Positions 21,929-33,147 of a stretch of 64,000 bases of DNA are shown in pieces (position 1 is the stretch's first letter; the number at the start of each line of letters is the position of its first letter). Below the pieces are notes generated by a model. It was not told the DNA's origin. It ran no database searches and was given only the letters and a program-made list of their open reading frames with translations. The position numbers were made by a program, and so were the translations under genes. Origin of the DNA: Glebionis coronaria (Eukaryota; Streptophyta; Magnoliopsida; Asterales; Asteraceae); the NCBI GenBank assembly GCA_025667525.1, contig CM046874.1:660132963-660196962 (forward strand), given 5' to 3'.

Positions 21929-22446
21929 CCTATAGAGGCTGAGTTTTGGTGGTGAAGGAAGATTTTTCAGCAAATCTTGTTTTTCTAGTCGAACTTATCA
22001 TAGGGATATGCTTAAAGGCAAAGATAGACAAAGAGAACACATACTAACTCACCAAATAGGGATTTGACCAAAATACATGGATTTAAAATAAAATCGATGT
22101 TGGAGGTGTGTAAAACAAGACCTTAAGTCATGATACAATGATCATCCATGATTTTATCTTGTTCTTGCTATGTTTGAGTGAATCATACATATTAATTATG
22201 TAAGCTCGAGATTAACAGAAAGAATCAAAGAGAAACGTTTTTAGATTGAATTAACAATGTCAAAACATTTCTTGACCATTTTCGAAAGAGATTTTGAGGA
22301 TTTTAAAAAGGAGAAGAGAAGATTTTCAAGAAGAGTTTAGGAGACTCAATGACTCAGAGTGATAAAAGACTCAAAAGAAAATAAGAGACTCAATAAAAGA
22401 AAAGCAATTAAGGAATATGTTCCATTAATCCTAGACCTAGTCGCAA

Positions 22447-22935
22447 TTAATTAAAAGGTTCCCTCTTAAGTGGCTTAGTGAAGATGTCGGTTAAGTTATC
22501 CTCGGGGGGTACCTTCTAAATTGAAATCTCCCCCCTTTGAACATTATCCCTAAGGAAATGGTGGCGAATTTCTATGTGCTTGGTTCGCGAATGTTGCACG
22601 GGATTCTTGCTAAGGTCTATAGCACCTTTATTATCGCACATGATGGGAACATCATCAAGAGAAATCCCGTAATCAACAAGAGCTTGCTTCATCCATAGAG
22701 CTTGTTGGCATGCTTTTCCGGCACTCACATACTCGGCTTCCGTGGTGGATATCGCAAGAGCGGTTTGTTTCTTGGAGAACCAAGAAGTTAAACAACAACC
22801 CATGAAGGTACAAACACCACTAGTGCTTTTCCGGTCCACATAGTCTCCCGCATGATCCGAGTCCGCGCAGACAATGGTTTCTACGCCGGTCCCTTTAGGA
22901 TACAATAATCCTAAATGTATAGTGCCCTTAATGTA
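22447..22935 (-). pseudogene. pol: R4 RNase H
   Basis: Copia RNase H following the RT. Visible in order: CADSDHAGDYVDRKSTSG with the first catalytic Asp (about 22865-22810), SKKQTALAISTTEAEYVSAG with the Glu (about 22775-22720), IMCDNKGAIDLSKNP with an Asp (about 22640-22600), HSRTKHIEIRHHFLRD (about 22590-22545), and TDIFTKPLK near the end. A TGA at 22936-22934 separates it from RT, and a TAG lies at 22515-22513. The polyprotein stop is TAA at 22449-22447. Catalytic residues are present but the two stops abolish a full product. Confidence 0.85.
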
Positions 22936-24464
22936 TCAGAAAATACGCTTAACCGCTTCAAGGTGAGAGGTTTTGGGAGCCTCTTGGAAGCGAGCACAAA
23001 GGCAAACACTAAACACGATATCCGGTCGACTTGCCGGTAGGTACAACAAACTACCAATCATACCTCTATATTTGGTGTTGTCTGCCGACTCACAATCATC
23101 ATCTACGTTGAGTTTAGTATCCGAGGCCATTGGGGTCTTCATTGGTCTAGATTCTTCTAATCCAAATTTCTTTAGCATTTCTTTAGCATACTTGGTTTGA
23201 CTAAAGAAAATACCATCATCCATTTGTTTAATTTGGAGTCCTAAAAAGAAGTTATGTTCTCCCATCATACTCATTTCAAACTCATCATGCATGATTTTGG
23301 CAAAGTCATCACACAATTCTTGACAAGTTGAGCCAAATATAATGTCATCAACATATATTTGCACGATTATGATGTGAGAACCTTTCTTCTTTGTAAAGAG
23401 CGTGTTGTCTACCATCCCCATGGTATACTCATGTTTAACAAAAAACGTTTTAAGTCTATCATACCAAGCTTTGGGTGCTTGTTTAAGACCATAAAGTGCT
23501 TTCTTAAGCTTGTAAACATGATCCGGTTCTCAAAATCAATGAAGTTGGGAGGTTGAGCCACATATACCTCCTCATTGATCAAACCGTTAAGAAACACACT
23601 CTTTACATCCATTGGTTGAAGCTTAAAGTCTAAGTCACAGGCGTAGGCTAAAAGGATTCTAATGGATTCTAATATTGCTACTGGTGCGTATGTCTCGTCA
23701 TAATCAATCCCTTCTTGTTGATTATAGCCTTGAGATACAAGTCTAGCTTTGTTACGAGACACGACACCATTCTCATCTAGCTTGTTCCTATATACCCATT
23801 TGGTTCCTATAATGGTATAACTCCTAGGTGGAGGAACAAGTTCCCAAACATCATTAGCAAAGAATTGATTAAATTCTTCTAGCATCACAATGACCCAACT
23901 CTCATCCATCAAAGCTTCTTTAACATTCTTTGGTTCAATCAAGGAGGCGAAACAAAAGAAGTTGCTTTGGTTTTGGACTTTAGATCTTAGGGTCCTTCGA
24001 TTTAAGTCACCAATGATATTATTGAGAGTATGATCCTTAGACTCCTTAATGTTTACTTCCTTTTCAACACTAAGGTCTTCAACTCCTATTTTTCTAACCT
24101 CCTTGGCTTTAACTACTTCTACTTCATCAAAGTCATCATCAATCAATGGTGGTGTCTTGGTTAAAGGAGGGGCTTCATCAAAAGTCACGTTAAGTGATTC
24201 TTCAATTACGCCCGAGGTTCTATTGAGGACTATGTAGGCTTTGCTAGTTTGGGAATAACCTAAAAAGATACCTTCGTAAGACATTGGGTTGAACTTGGTA
24301 AGGTAGTCTTTGGTGTTGAGGATAAAGAACTTGCTTCCAAACACCCTAAAGTATTCCAATAAGGGTTTGTTACCTTTAAGAATCTCATAGGGGGTCATTC
24401 CTAGGAAAGGTCGAATAAGAATCTGGTTGAGAATATAAGTCGATGTGTCCACGACATTGCACAA
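22936..24464 (-). pseudogene. pol: R4 integrase C-terminus, linker and reverse transcriptase
   Basis: Opens with NVVDTSTYILNQ, TPYEILKGNKP and VFGSKFFILN (integrase C-terminal domain, 24460-24290) and GYSQTSKAYIVLN. An acidic linker (24230-24010) follows, then RT: EPKNVKEALMDESWVIVMLEE, KWVYRNKLDENG, KARLVSQGYNQQEGIDYDET, ILESIRILLAYA, MDVKSVFLNG, EEVYVAQPP. A frameshift near 23525 moves the rest to another frame: [20 protein letters not shown] with YVDD at 23355-23344, NFFLGLQIKQ, GSLLYLPASRPDIVFSVCLC. All RT blocks are present; one frameshift plus the TGA at the RNase H boundary inactivate it. Confidence 0.9.
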
Positions 24465-24470
24465 AAGCTT

Positions 24471-25097
24471 TTAAGGCAAAGATTGCTCGTTTAACATCGT
24501 CCTACTCATCTCTTGGATTGTCCTATTCTTCCTTTCAACTACCCCATTTGATTGTGGAGTGTGAGTAGCCGAGAAGTTATGGGTAATACCATGAGCTTCA
24601 CAAAAGGCACCAAATTGCACTTCATTATCAAATTCCCTACCATGATCCGTCCTAATAGTGATAATTGGACATCCTAGTTGATTTTTAATTTTTCGACTAA
24701 AGATTTCGAAATGATCGAAAGCTTCATTCTTAGATGCCAAAAATCTAGTCCAAGTGAATCTAGAGTAGTCGTTAACTATAACTAGGATATAAAGGTTACC
24801 TCCATAACTCGGTATGGCGGAAGGTCCAAAGAGATCCATATGTAGGAGTTCTAAGCACCGAGAGGTTGAAACCAAATTCTCGGCTTTGTGACTTGAGTGA
24901 ACTTGCTTTCCAACTTTGAAAGCATCACAAAAGTGACTATCAAACTTCATCTTGGGGAGGTGTCTTACCAACTCCTTAGAGACTAAAGATTGAATTAGAC
25001 GCATATTAGCGTGACCTAATCTCCTATGCCAAAGAGTAGAACTATCATCTATAGTCGCAAGACATATGTTGTCTTTTGACTTCTTATTGACCTTCAT
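24471..25097 (-). pseudogene. pol: R4 integrase, zinc finger and catalytic core
   Basis: A 208-codon open frame. The zinc finger is LWHRRLGHANMRLIQ with FCDAFKVGK downstream; Phe stands where the second Cys of C-x2-C is usual. The core contains LLHMDLFGPSAIPS (first Asp), ITIRTDHGREFDNEVQF (second Asp) and THTPQSNGVVERKNRTIQEM (Glu), followed by SRTMLNEQSLP. An in-frame TAA at 24473-24471 ends it; the C-terminal domain continues in the same frame in the next feature. The function would be strand transfer of LTR ends into target DNA in the nucleus. Confidence 0.9.
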
Positions 25098-25149
25098 GAC
25101 ATAAAGCCCATGCTTTCTAACACCTTTTCCAATGACCTTTCCATCTTTT

Positions 25150-25430
25150 ACGATTTCACTGTCATTTTCCGAAAAGATGACCTTACACTTATTGTCACAA
25201 ATTTGACTTATGCTTTAAAGGTTAAACCCTAAATTATCTATGTGCTCAACATTTTCAATAGTCATGGAGTCAAGAGAAACCGTACCTTTGCCAATGATAT
25301 TACCACGTAGTCTACTAGCGAATGTGACGTTACCTCCATCATATTCTTTGTAGCGCGAGAACAAACTTCAATTACCCATCATGTATTTAGAACAACCACT
25401 ATCTTTAATCCACTCGTCGGGTTCCAAATC
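25150..25430 (-). pseudogene. pol: R4 aspartic protease
   Basis: Minus-strand frame reads DEWIKDSGCSKYMMGN, with the DSG active site at about 25403-25392. A stop follows, then SLFSRYKEYDGGNVTFA, and later the ICDNKCKVIF-ENDSEIVKDG block typical of the protease-integrase junction (about 25205-25145). Short breaks interrupt it. It would process the Gag-Pol polyprotein. Confidence 0.75.
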
Positions 25431-26524
25431 AATTCCCAAGCATATCTAGGTAACAACACACACGATCAAACATTTGGTCCCCAATATCTCATGGGTCCAA
25501 AATTGTTAGTTCCAAACATCCCTTGCATTTGGTTGGGTTGCATGAATGGAGAAGGGATTCCCCATGGGGAACAAAATGGAGGAGGGTAATAATTCATATA
25601 ACCATTTTGTTTTTCATTATTTCTCCTAGGTGTATTTGATCTTGGTTTAGAGTTGTGGTCATTCCTTCTAGGTGTTGGAGTTTTACTTCTATGTCATGAA
25701 TAGTTTTGACTATATCTTCTAGGTGTTGTCGTTCTACTTCTAGGCCTATACTCATTCCGTACTCTTGGTGGAGTAGAAGATGGTCTTGATAAACTTCTCT
25801 TTCCCATTAGAGGTTTACTCAAAGGATTATAGAACTTATCAACAGCATTGTCGTCAAGTATGGGTAATTTAACCTTGTTAACAATAAGATGCTTAGGATG
25901 TTAACCTAAATTTGACTTTTCAGAAAGTTCAAGATTTTCAGCAAAAATTCTTTCTGGCCGCGGTTCCTTATCTAGGGCGGCGGTTCCATAGTGATAAGGA
26001 ACCGCCCCATACAATCTGGGACCGCGTGCAGCAGACAGTTTTTCTGAAAATCTGACTTGTTTAGGTTCACTTGTTGATGCTTCATTTGAGTTAAAACCTA
26101 CACCAAGTCTTTCCTTAGAATGAATTTGTTTTTTTAACATATCATCAAGAGCACTAGTACCTTTCAGGAACTTTTCCAGTTTAATGGAGGTGCTCTTGAG
26201 ATCTTCATTCTCTAATCTAAGTTTCTCACAACTTACGCAACCTAAATCAACTTCTTTATTATTCTCAAGCTTGGCTAATTTTTCCCTAAGTTCATTGATC
26301 TCATTTTCAAGCTTACTTTTGGTTTATTTTAACGTCTTGTTCTTTTCTATGAATTTGAGGCTAAGTTTGTGTAAATTATCATATTGGCCTTCTAATTCAA
26401 TATCATCTAAGGTGGAACTATCATTGCTATAATATTTGGTTTCAGAATGTACCTCTTTAGAAGTGTGAGCCATAAGACATTTCTCCTCTTTGGGGTTGTC
26501 ATCAACATCTTCACCGCTATCGCT
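25431..26524 (-). pseudogene. gag: R4 gag C-terminal region, coiled coil and basic tail
   Basis: Continues gag beyond the stop at 26524. A heptad-rich stretch (about 26400-26160: TKSKLENEINELREKLAKLE) predicts a coiled coil. Then comes an open segment (26140-25901) whose C-terminal half, RGPRLYGAVPYHYGTAALDK, is encoded by the word module (25961-26024). A basic Arg/Ser/Pro-rich tail follows (about 25860-25560: RSRTTTPRRYSQN, SKTPTPRRNDHNS), then a Pro/Met/Asn-rich segment. Stops at several places. The coiled coil may serve Gag assembly; this is inference from general Sirevirus architecture. Confidence 0.7.
25961..26024 (-). repeat. R4 word module inside gag
   Basis: CGGTTCC at 25961 and 25981, GGAACCG at 25998, GGGACCG at 26018; centre spacings 20, 17, 20. 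It is translated, yet keeps nearly the same spacing as the non-coding copies. Confidence 0.85.
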
Positions 26525-27282
26525 CTAAGAACCACTAACGAATGTCGTGTGATTCTTATCGCGTGAGGGCTTTGGACACTCACTAATGAAATGATTTGAA
26601 TCACCACATCTAAAGCAATTCCTATCACCTTTTTTGTTCTTGGCAAAGCGATTCTTTGAGAATGGTTTCTTGTCATTGTTAGGTTGCCTCACGTGTTGAC
26701 CTCGTCTTTTGAAGAATCTCTTGAAATCTCTCACCGCCAATGCATACTCCTCGTCATCACTATCCGAGGAACTATCATGATCGCTTTGTGCCTTCTTGGC
26801 TTTGAGTGCAAGAGACTTCCTTTCACTCTTGGTTTTCACCAATTCCGAGTCCTTCAAAATTATCATCTCATGAACCTTCAAGTTGCCTATGAGTTCATCG
26901 ACTGATAAAGTTGAGAGATCTTTCGATTCTTCGATCGTCGTGACTTTTGCTCTCCACTTTGGATGTAAGGCCCTTAGAAGCTTCCTAACATTGTTCTTGC
27001 TAGAAAAACCTTCATCAAGTGCTTTTAGACTAGTAATAATAGTGTTAAATCTAGCAAAATCACTATCAATAGTTTCATCTTCTAAGATGACAAATTGTTC
27101 ATATTGTTAGACAAGAAGATCGATTTTGCTTTCTTTGACTTGGCTAATACCTTGGTGGGTTACTACAAGAGTGTTCCAAATATCTTTAGCGGTTTCACAC
27201 ATAAAAATCCTTTCATACTCTTTCTTAGGTAAAGCATTATAAATCACCATTTTAGCCTCATTATTTTTTGAAAGTTTCTTTT
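26525..27282 (-). pseudogene. gag: R4 gag, capsid C-terminal part and zinc knuckle
   Basis: Continues the capsid from the right of R5. In order: LSKNNEAKMVIYNALPKKEY (27282-27220), CETAKDIWNTLVVTHQG (about 27205-27155), VKESKIDLLV and then a TAA near 27108, [20 protein letters not shown] (about 26985-26930), [14 protein letters not shown] (about 26910-26875), acidic [20 protein letters not shown]. The zinc knuckle is [16 protein letters not shown] with all C-C-H-C ligands intact (about 26625-26575). The stop is at 26524. Gag forms the particle that packages element RNA. The frame across the R5 insertion is continuous once one CTTTT copy is removed. Confidence 0.9.
27278..27282 (+). repeat. 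R5 target duplication, left (CTTTT)
   Basis: CTTTT directly precedes TGTTGGAAAC; the identical CTTTT follows the right end at 36332-36336. Confidence 0.9.
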
Positions 27283-27554
27283 TGTTGGAAACTCACTTTA
27301 TGTGACGACATTTAAGAATTCCCGTTAGTTATCATAGTCACGCACATTTAGACTAGACTAGGCTCGTTGTAAAGTGCGTGACTATATATACCCCTCCTTA
27401 GCTTCCAAGGAGGGGTGTTGATTGTATTTTGTTCATTTGAGGAACACACACACTTTTACTCTCAACCTCTCTTTCTCTCTCTCTAAGCCAACAATGGCTT
27501 CCACCACCATTTACCACCACATTAGACCACCGGATCCATAATAGCTTTTCTACA
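27283..27554 (+). repeat. LTR_A, left copy (272 bp)
   Basis: TGTTGGAAACTCAC to GCTTTTCTACA. Differs from LTR_A' by one base seen by eye (CACGCAC/CACACAC) and four bases in a CT microsatellite, so the pair is young. TATATATA is at 27383-27390. Confidence 0.95.
27334..27415 (+). promoter_or_regulatory. LTR_A promoter with two hairpins around the TATA box
   Basis: ATAGTCACGCAC (27334-27345) pairs perfectly with GTGCGTGACTAT (27374-27385), whose end overlaps the TATA. Directly after the TATA, CCCCTCCTT (27391-27399) pairs with AAGGAGGGG (27407-27415). Confidence 0.8.
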
Positions 27555-27555
27555 T

Positions 27556-27569
27556 TTGGCATCAGAGCC
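27556..27569 (+). promoter_or_regulatory. Element A primer binding site
   Basis: TTGGCATCAGAGCC follows LTR_A; a one-base variant of the initiator-Met tRNA site. Confidence 0.85.
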
Positions 27570-30500
27570 AAGGTTCCATCCTTGGATCGTGTTTACATTT
27601 TCGATTTTGGTGGTCTAATCTATTCTTGTGTCTCGTTACATTTATTTGTGTCTCATTTTGTCAAAATTTTTTGTCACGTCCTCTTTTTTTGTTGTCCATT
27701 CTGGCCAAAAAGTCACATGTTTTGGGGTCTATATATCATCATGTCATCCTGGTCCATATCTTTATCACTGGTAAAAATTGGTCAAGTCAAACATGGTTAA
27801 GTTACTGGTCCAAATCCATAAACTTAAATACTTTTCTGGTCTAAGTCTTGATACGGTTCTCACTGGCTTTGTATATGCTTTTCTAGGTTATATATTTTTT
27901 TGAAGATGATGGTGAAAAACCCAGATTTGCCAGAAAATCTGACCCAGAAATCAGTCCCTGATTTTCAGGAAAACAAGGACCACTTTTGGACTCTGCTACA
28001 TGGTACTATCGCATTATTGCGATGGGGTGTTTTTCACACATTCCGATGGGTTTGACTTACCCATTGCGATGAGACTCATTCCGATGAGTCACATTGCGAT
28101 GGGTGGTCGAACCTGTCACAATGGCATATTTAAAATGTCATGCTGCCCGTTTTTTTTAAGCATTGCGATGGCTTGTAAAATCATTGCGATGGGTTTATAA
28201 AGAAAACTTTGCGATGGTTTGTTTTACAACATTCTGATATCCGTGACCATGACTTGCTCTAATCATATACCAAGACTTATACCCACCTCCCACAACATTC
28301 ACCATCACTGACTCTTCAAACCCCGACTCGATCTATCTATTTCCCGTCGTCATCTATAACACCTATCATCACTTAGACTCACTTTAACAAAACATTTAGA
28401 TCTCAGTATAAATTTTTTCGTGGCTGAATATACTAAGCATGATCTATTTAAGATCAAACACGAAATTGAACTTATCTCATCATAGATCTATACCAAGGAT
28501 TTTTTTTCTTTTGATATACGAATTAAATGAATGGTGTATAACAATTTTGTTCTAATCAATACATTATTTCGATCTAAACAACCCCTTAAAACCGACATGC
28601 ATCACGAATCACTTACCCGAGATCATTTCTGATCTTGAAGCCCTCTTTTTTACAAGTATTTATACTTGAATTTTAACCTGTTTTTGAAATAAAAGATGGA
28701 TTAGGTGATTGATTCGGTGGATTTTTATGTGGGTAATTGAATGAAGATTCAGTGGATGTAGATGCATATGATGGGGGCAGATTTAGTTTATAAGTGGCGT
28801 TTTGCAAATTTGGTGATGAATTGGAGATTAGGATGAGATGCAGGGAATTGTGATAGATTTTAGGGGCGGATGAAACAAAGTGAGAATGGAGGTTAGGTAA
28901 AATATGACTTAGGATTTAGTATGGTTTTATATATAAGATAAAACATACTGATTGTTTTCATCATGTGGGGTTACACGTGGTCATGTTGACTCATTTGGCG
29001 GAGTTCACAAAGTCCTAATAGGTCATTTTTATTGGAATGTTATATCCCAATCTTTTGGATCGGGTATCGATAGGCCTATTCTTTCCATTTTCGCTTCTAA
29101 AATGGTTAATGGGTTTGATTATACTTCTTGGGCCATGACAGACACAACATTGGGCCTTGGACAAACATGGGCTATGATTAATTTGGAGTGGGCAGTTTAT
29201 GTGATACTCATATACACGAATTTTGTTTCAAAATTATTCATTTTGAATAAAAATTTTGTGTATTATGGTATACTTTGGACATACTCGAGACAAAAGTGCC
29301 GAGACATTGTTAAGGAGTATTGATGCTCAAACAAACAAGTTCCTTTTTTGAATTTGTAGTTTTTTTGTTGCATTTGTGGTTCTTTAATTTTTTCTTGACA
29401 CTGATGGGCTGACGAGAAATGTGACGCGACAAAATGACGTGACAAATGTGACAAGAATTTATTTTGACGAGACCAAGAAAAATGGGCGATTTTTTAAGTG
29501 GCTTCAGATTTTGTTTGATCGGGTATTAATTACGTGACGTTGAAGACGGATTTTTCGAAGGCGTGTATTTATTTTATCTTTTACTAGATAACTTGCTCGT
29601 GCTTAATCCTAGAATGAAGACTTGGTTATCTGGTTTCCGGGTTCGGGGTGGATGGTTGATGAATCGGATAACTATCACTTAAAGGAGTTACATTGTTGTA
29701 CTCAGTGTCACGCGCTAGTCGACGTGGATAATTTCAAGAGGTTTTGTGCTTATAGACTTCTTCAGTGATGCATTGAGTACTTAGAGATTTCTCCACCGTT
29801 CTTCATTCAACAATAGTGCAAGCTTAAGTCACAAGATCGAAGGATTTTTATTCAGCTTCACGTTTGATGTATCCGGTTCATTCTTTCAGTGGTCACTTCA
29901 AATTGCTTTCATGTGGGATGGTAAAGGTGGCCATGGAGAGTTTATGAGAAGAGATTTTCGATCAACAGCTGATTCTCACAAAATATATAATTCAGCTTAT
30001 TTATTATTCTCACGAGATTTCAGGTTCATGTGCGTACAATTTATTGATGGTTCCGAGTTTCGAAACCATCAAGGGGGAAGAAGAAGACACATTGAACGCA
30101 CAATGAGTACACGTGATGAACTTCATACCTTCTTTTGATTTGAAGATATTCCGGGATGACATTTGTCATAGCCGCAGAGAAAATCAGTGTTTTAACTCGT
30201 GTCGTTATCAATATCCAAACGGTACACCACTGATTCGAGGTTTAATTGTTTGATTGTTGCAATTAAACATCATCATTATCCTATATGCATTCCCGGGAAT
30301 TAATTGACTCTGGTGTTACGATGTCAACTTCATGAATGGGATAAAGTGTCCACTTCAGTATTTGAGCTTCATAATTGGGATTGATTTACCTTCTTCAACT
30401 ATGTGGGGGAAAAAGTGTCTTGATTCTTTCTGGTATGCATAACTTGAATTCTCAGGGGGAAGAAAAATTCAGAAGAATTATTCAAGCGTGAGATGAGAAG

Positions 30501-30923
30501 TTGTTGATCTACTTGGTGTACCCCTTACCATCAATCCCTCTTAGCAACATTATCATGTTATATGATGGGATTTGCTAGTTAGATTCCGCTGTGCGCTTAA
30601 TCATTCTAAGCTTTATTGAAAGCTTTGAAGTTGCTTACGAGGATTGTTGGTTTAGGGGGAAGCTATTTAAAATGCTTCTACATCAAGTTTACTGGCATGA
30701 ATTAGGGGGAAGCTAATTCAGAAGCTTCCCCTTAACCAGAAGTGTATGGGTTACTTAGCTCGTGCCGTTACAGTATTTCTACTACAAGTTAAAGATGAGT
30801 CGTTTTGAAGTCAAAGGCCTCAGAAGACATCATCAGCATTGGATGCTTCATGGAAGCTCTTGTTCTTAATTATTTTGTACTTGATAGGTAGAATATTGTA
30901 AGGAATTCTACACGTCGTCCCAT
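27570..30923 (+). other. Element A interior: no gag or pol
   Basis: About 3.35 kb without any retrotransposon domain in six frames; the longest frame (28952-29323, 123 codons) matches nothing I know. It has the parts needed in cis (primer site, purine tracts at about 30072, 30447, 30652, 30702 and 30924, LTRs), so it behaves as a non-autonomous element. A CATTGCGATG word array occupies 28014-28217. The 3' half (29590-30920) resembles the 3' region of R1. Confidence 0.75.
28014..28217 (+). repeat. CATTGCGATG word array in element A leader
   Basis: Eight ATTSCGATGRG-like words; CGATG starts at 28020, 28044, 28067, 28082, 28097, 28166, 28187 and 28212. Spacings include 15, 15 and 21 nt. Non-coding. 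Confidence 0.8.
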
Positions 30924-30933
30924 GGGGGAAGAT
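30924..30933 (+). promoter_or_regulatory. Element A polypurine tract
   Basis: GGGGGAAGAT abuts LTR_A' start TGTTGG. Confidence 0.85.
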
Positions 30934-31209
30934 TGTTGGAAACTCACTTTATGTGACGACATTTAAGAATTCCCGTTAGTTATCATAGTCACACACATTT
31001 AGACTAGACTAGGCTCGTTGTAAAGTGCGTGACTATATATACCCCTCCTTAGCTTCCAAGGAGGGGTGTTGATTGTATTTTGTTCATTTGAGGAACACAC
31101 ACACTTTTACTCTCAACCTCTCTTTCTCTCTCTCTCTCTAAGCCAACAATGGCTTCCACCACCATTTACCACCACATTAGACCACCGGATCCATAATAGC
31201 TTTTCTACA
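30934..31209 (+). repeat. LTR_A', internal copy (276 bp)
   Basis: Near-identical to 27283-27554. It ends in TTTTCTACA exactly where element B sequence begins. TATATATA at 31034-31041 could drive transcription into the downstream B pol fragment. Confidence 0.95.
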
Positions 31210-33147
31210 TTGACTACTAGATGGGGGCAAGATATACAATCCACAAGTAATTCTCAACCAACACAAGTAACAACTACCCATGTCATGCCTATTGATGATG
31301 AAGAGGATGACGATGATCACGATTTGGAATTCGCTCAAATGCGTGAACTTCCATTCTTTGGTGTATCTATTCCCGACCCTAATCAAGCCGGGTCGTCCAC
31401 CTCAGAGGAAGCTCCTTCTACAGTTTACTCCAATCCACGGATTCGTGAACATGACAGCAAGTGGACAAAGGATCATCCTATAGATTCTATTATTGGTGAC
31501 CCTAATCGTCCGGTATCCACACGAAGTCAGTTACAAGAAAGTGCAATGTTTTGTCACTTTGATGCTTTTCTCACTGAAGTTGAACCTAAGACATGGAAAG
31601 AAGCTTTTACTCAATCCTGTTGGATAGAAGCTATGCAAGAAGAACTTAATGAGTTTATACGTCTTGAAGTATGGGAACTTGTCCCATGCCCGGATCAAGT
31701 GCAGTTACTCACTTTGAAATGGGTTTACAAGGTGAAACTCGATGAGTTAGGCGGAATATTGAAAAACAAAGCTCGACTAGTAGCTCGTGGATACAAGCAA
31801 TTATTGGGTGTCGACTTTATGGAATCCTTTGCACCTGTTGCCCGTTTGGAAGCTATTAGACTATTCCTCGCTTATGCAGCCCATATGAATATGATCGTCT
31901 ATCAGATGGATGTGAAGACGAAATTTCTTAATGGTGAAATCAAGGAAGAAGTCTATGTTCAACAGCCGGTTGGTTTTGTGAATCCTAAATATCCTAATCA
32001 TGTGTACAAGCTTAAGAAGGCTCTCTATGGGTTGAAGCAAGCTCCTCGCGCATGGTATGATCTTTTGTCACAATTCCTCATTACGCAAGGCTTCGCTAAA
32101 GGCAAGGTGGATCCTACGCTATTCATTCAGAAACGAGGTAAAGATATGATTATGGTACAAATATATGTTGATGATATTATATTTGCAGCCTCGACCCAAA
32201 CCTTATCGGATGAGTTTGGGACACTCATGTCTTCCAAGTTTAAGATGTCAATGATGGGCAAGGTATCATTCTTCTTAGGTCTTCAGATATCTCAGAGTCC
32301 CAGAGGCATCTTTATTAATCAATCAAAATATGCCCTTGAATCGCTTAAGAAATATAAGATGGAATCTTGCGACCCCGTGGACACTCCAATGGTGGAGAAA
32401 TCTAAGCTTGATGCAGATCCACATGGAGTTGCCGTTGATCCGACACTTTATCGTGGAATGATCGGTACTTTTCTGTATATCACAGCTAGTCGCCCTGATC
32501 TTCAGTTTGCTATATGTATGTGTGCCAGGTAACAAACTAGGCCTACTGAGTTACACTTAGCTACTGTTAAAAGGATCTTTCGATATCTTAAAGGAACCAT
32601 TAATCGGGGACTTTGGTATTCGAAGGACTCTTCTATTGCACTAATGGCATATGCAGATGCTGATCACGCGGGTTGTCAAGATACAAGGCGTAGCACGAGT
32701 GGAACTTTGCAACTACTAGGAGATCGACTAATCAGTTGGGCATCGAAAAGGCAGAAAAGCGCTGCAATTTCAAGTACGGAAGCAGAATACATAGCTATGT
32801 CCGGTTGCTGTGCTCAAATTCTTTGGATGAGATCGCAATTAACCGACTATGGTCTAGGTTTCAACAAGATCCCGATGTACTGTGACAACAAGAGTGCAAT
32901 TGCCTTATGCTGCAACAACGTTCAATTCTCCCGGTCGAAGCATATTGACATTCGATACCACTTCATCAAGGAGCAAGTGGAAAATGGAGTAATAGAGCTT
33001 TACTTTGTCCGATCTGAGTATCAACTGGCGGATATTTTCACGAAGGCTTTAGATCGCGCTCGAATTGAATTTTTGGCCGACAAGCTAGGAATGAGAACCT
33101 TCTCGCCTGAGACTCTAAAGGAACTAGCAGATGAAGCGAAAGAATAG
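31210..33147 (+). pseudogene. pol: R5 element B: integrase-RT linker, RT and RNase H (5'-truncated)
   Basis: Coding starts abruptly after the LTR_A' terminus, inside the acidic linker before RT. RT blocks in order: [100 protein letters not shown] (YVDD 32164-32175), [29 protein letters not shown]. One in-frame TAA (32530-32532) follows CAR; the frame then runs open through RNase [65 protein letters not shown], with a natural-looking stop at 33147. All active-site residues are present. Gag, protease and integrase are missing. This is the best-preserved RT-RH in the window. Confidence 0.92.

Larger units (their letters stand above)
20899..22446 (-). other. R4 3' region after pol, with purine tracts
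   Basis: Holds the polypurine tract (minus-strand AAAAAAGGGTGAGAT against the LTR at 20899-20913) and further tracts at about 20973, 21037, 21051 and 22529. Also a second copy of the word module (21866-21928) and one small ORF (21714-21334). No accessory ORF like those of R3 and R6 is present. Confidence 0.75.

Noticed and set aside
28952..29323. 123-codon frame in element A as a possible gene
   Set aside because: No domain, no partner copy to compare, AT-rich; kept only as a note in the interior feature.
31066..31209. Frame extending the R5 RT ORF upstream into LTR_A'
   Set aside because: The LTR part ([14 protein letters not shown] and so on) is translated repeat and leader DNA; the real pol reading begins at 31210.
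27283..31209. Element A as an ordinary insertion inside element B
   Set aside because: It lacks a matching duplication (CTTTT left, TTGAC right) and no B sequence lies to its left; the composite model fits better.
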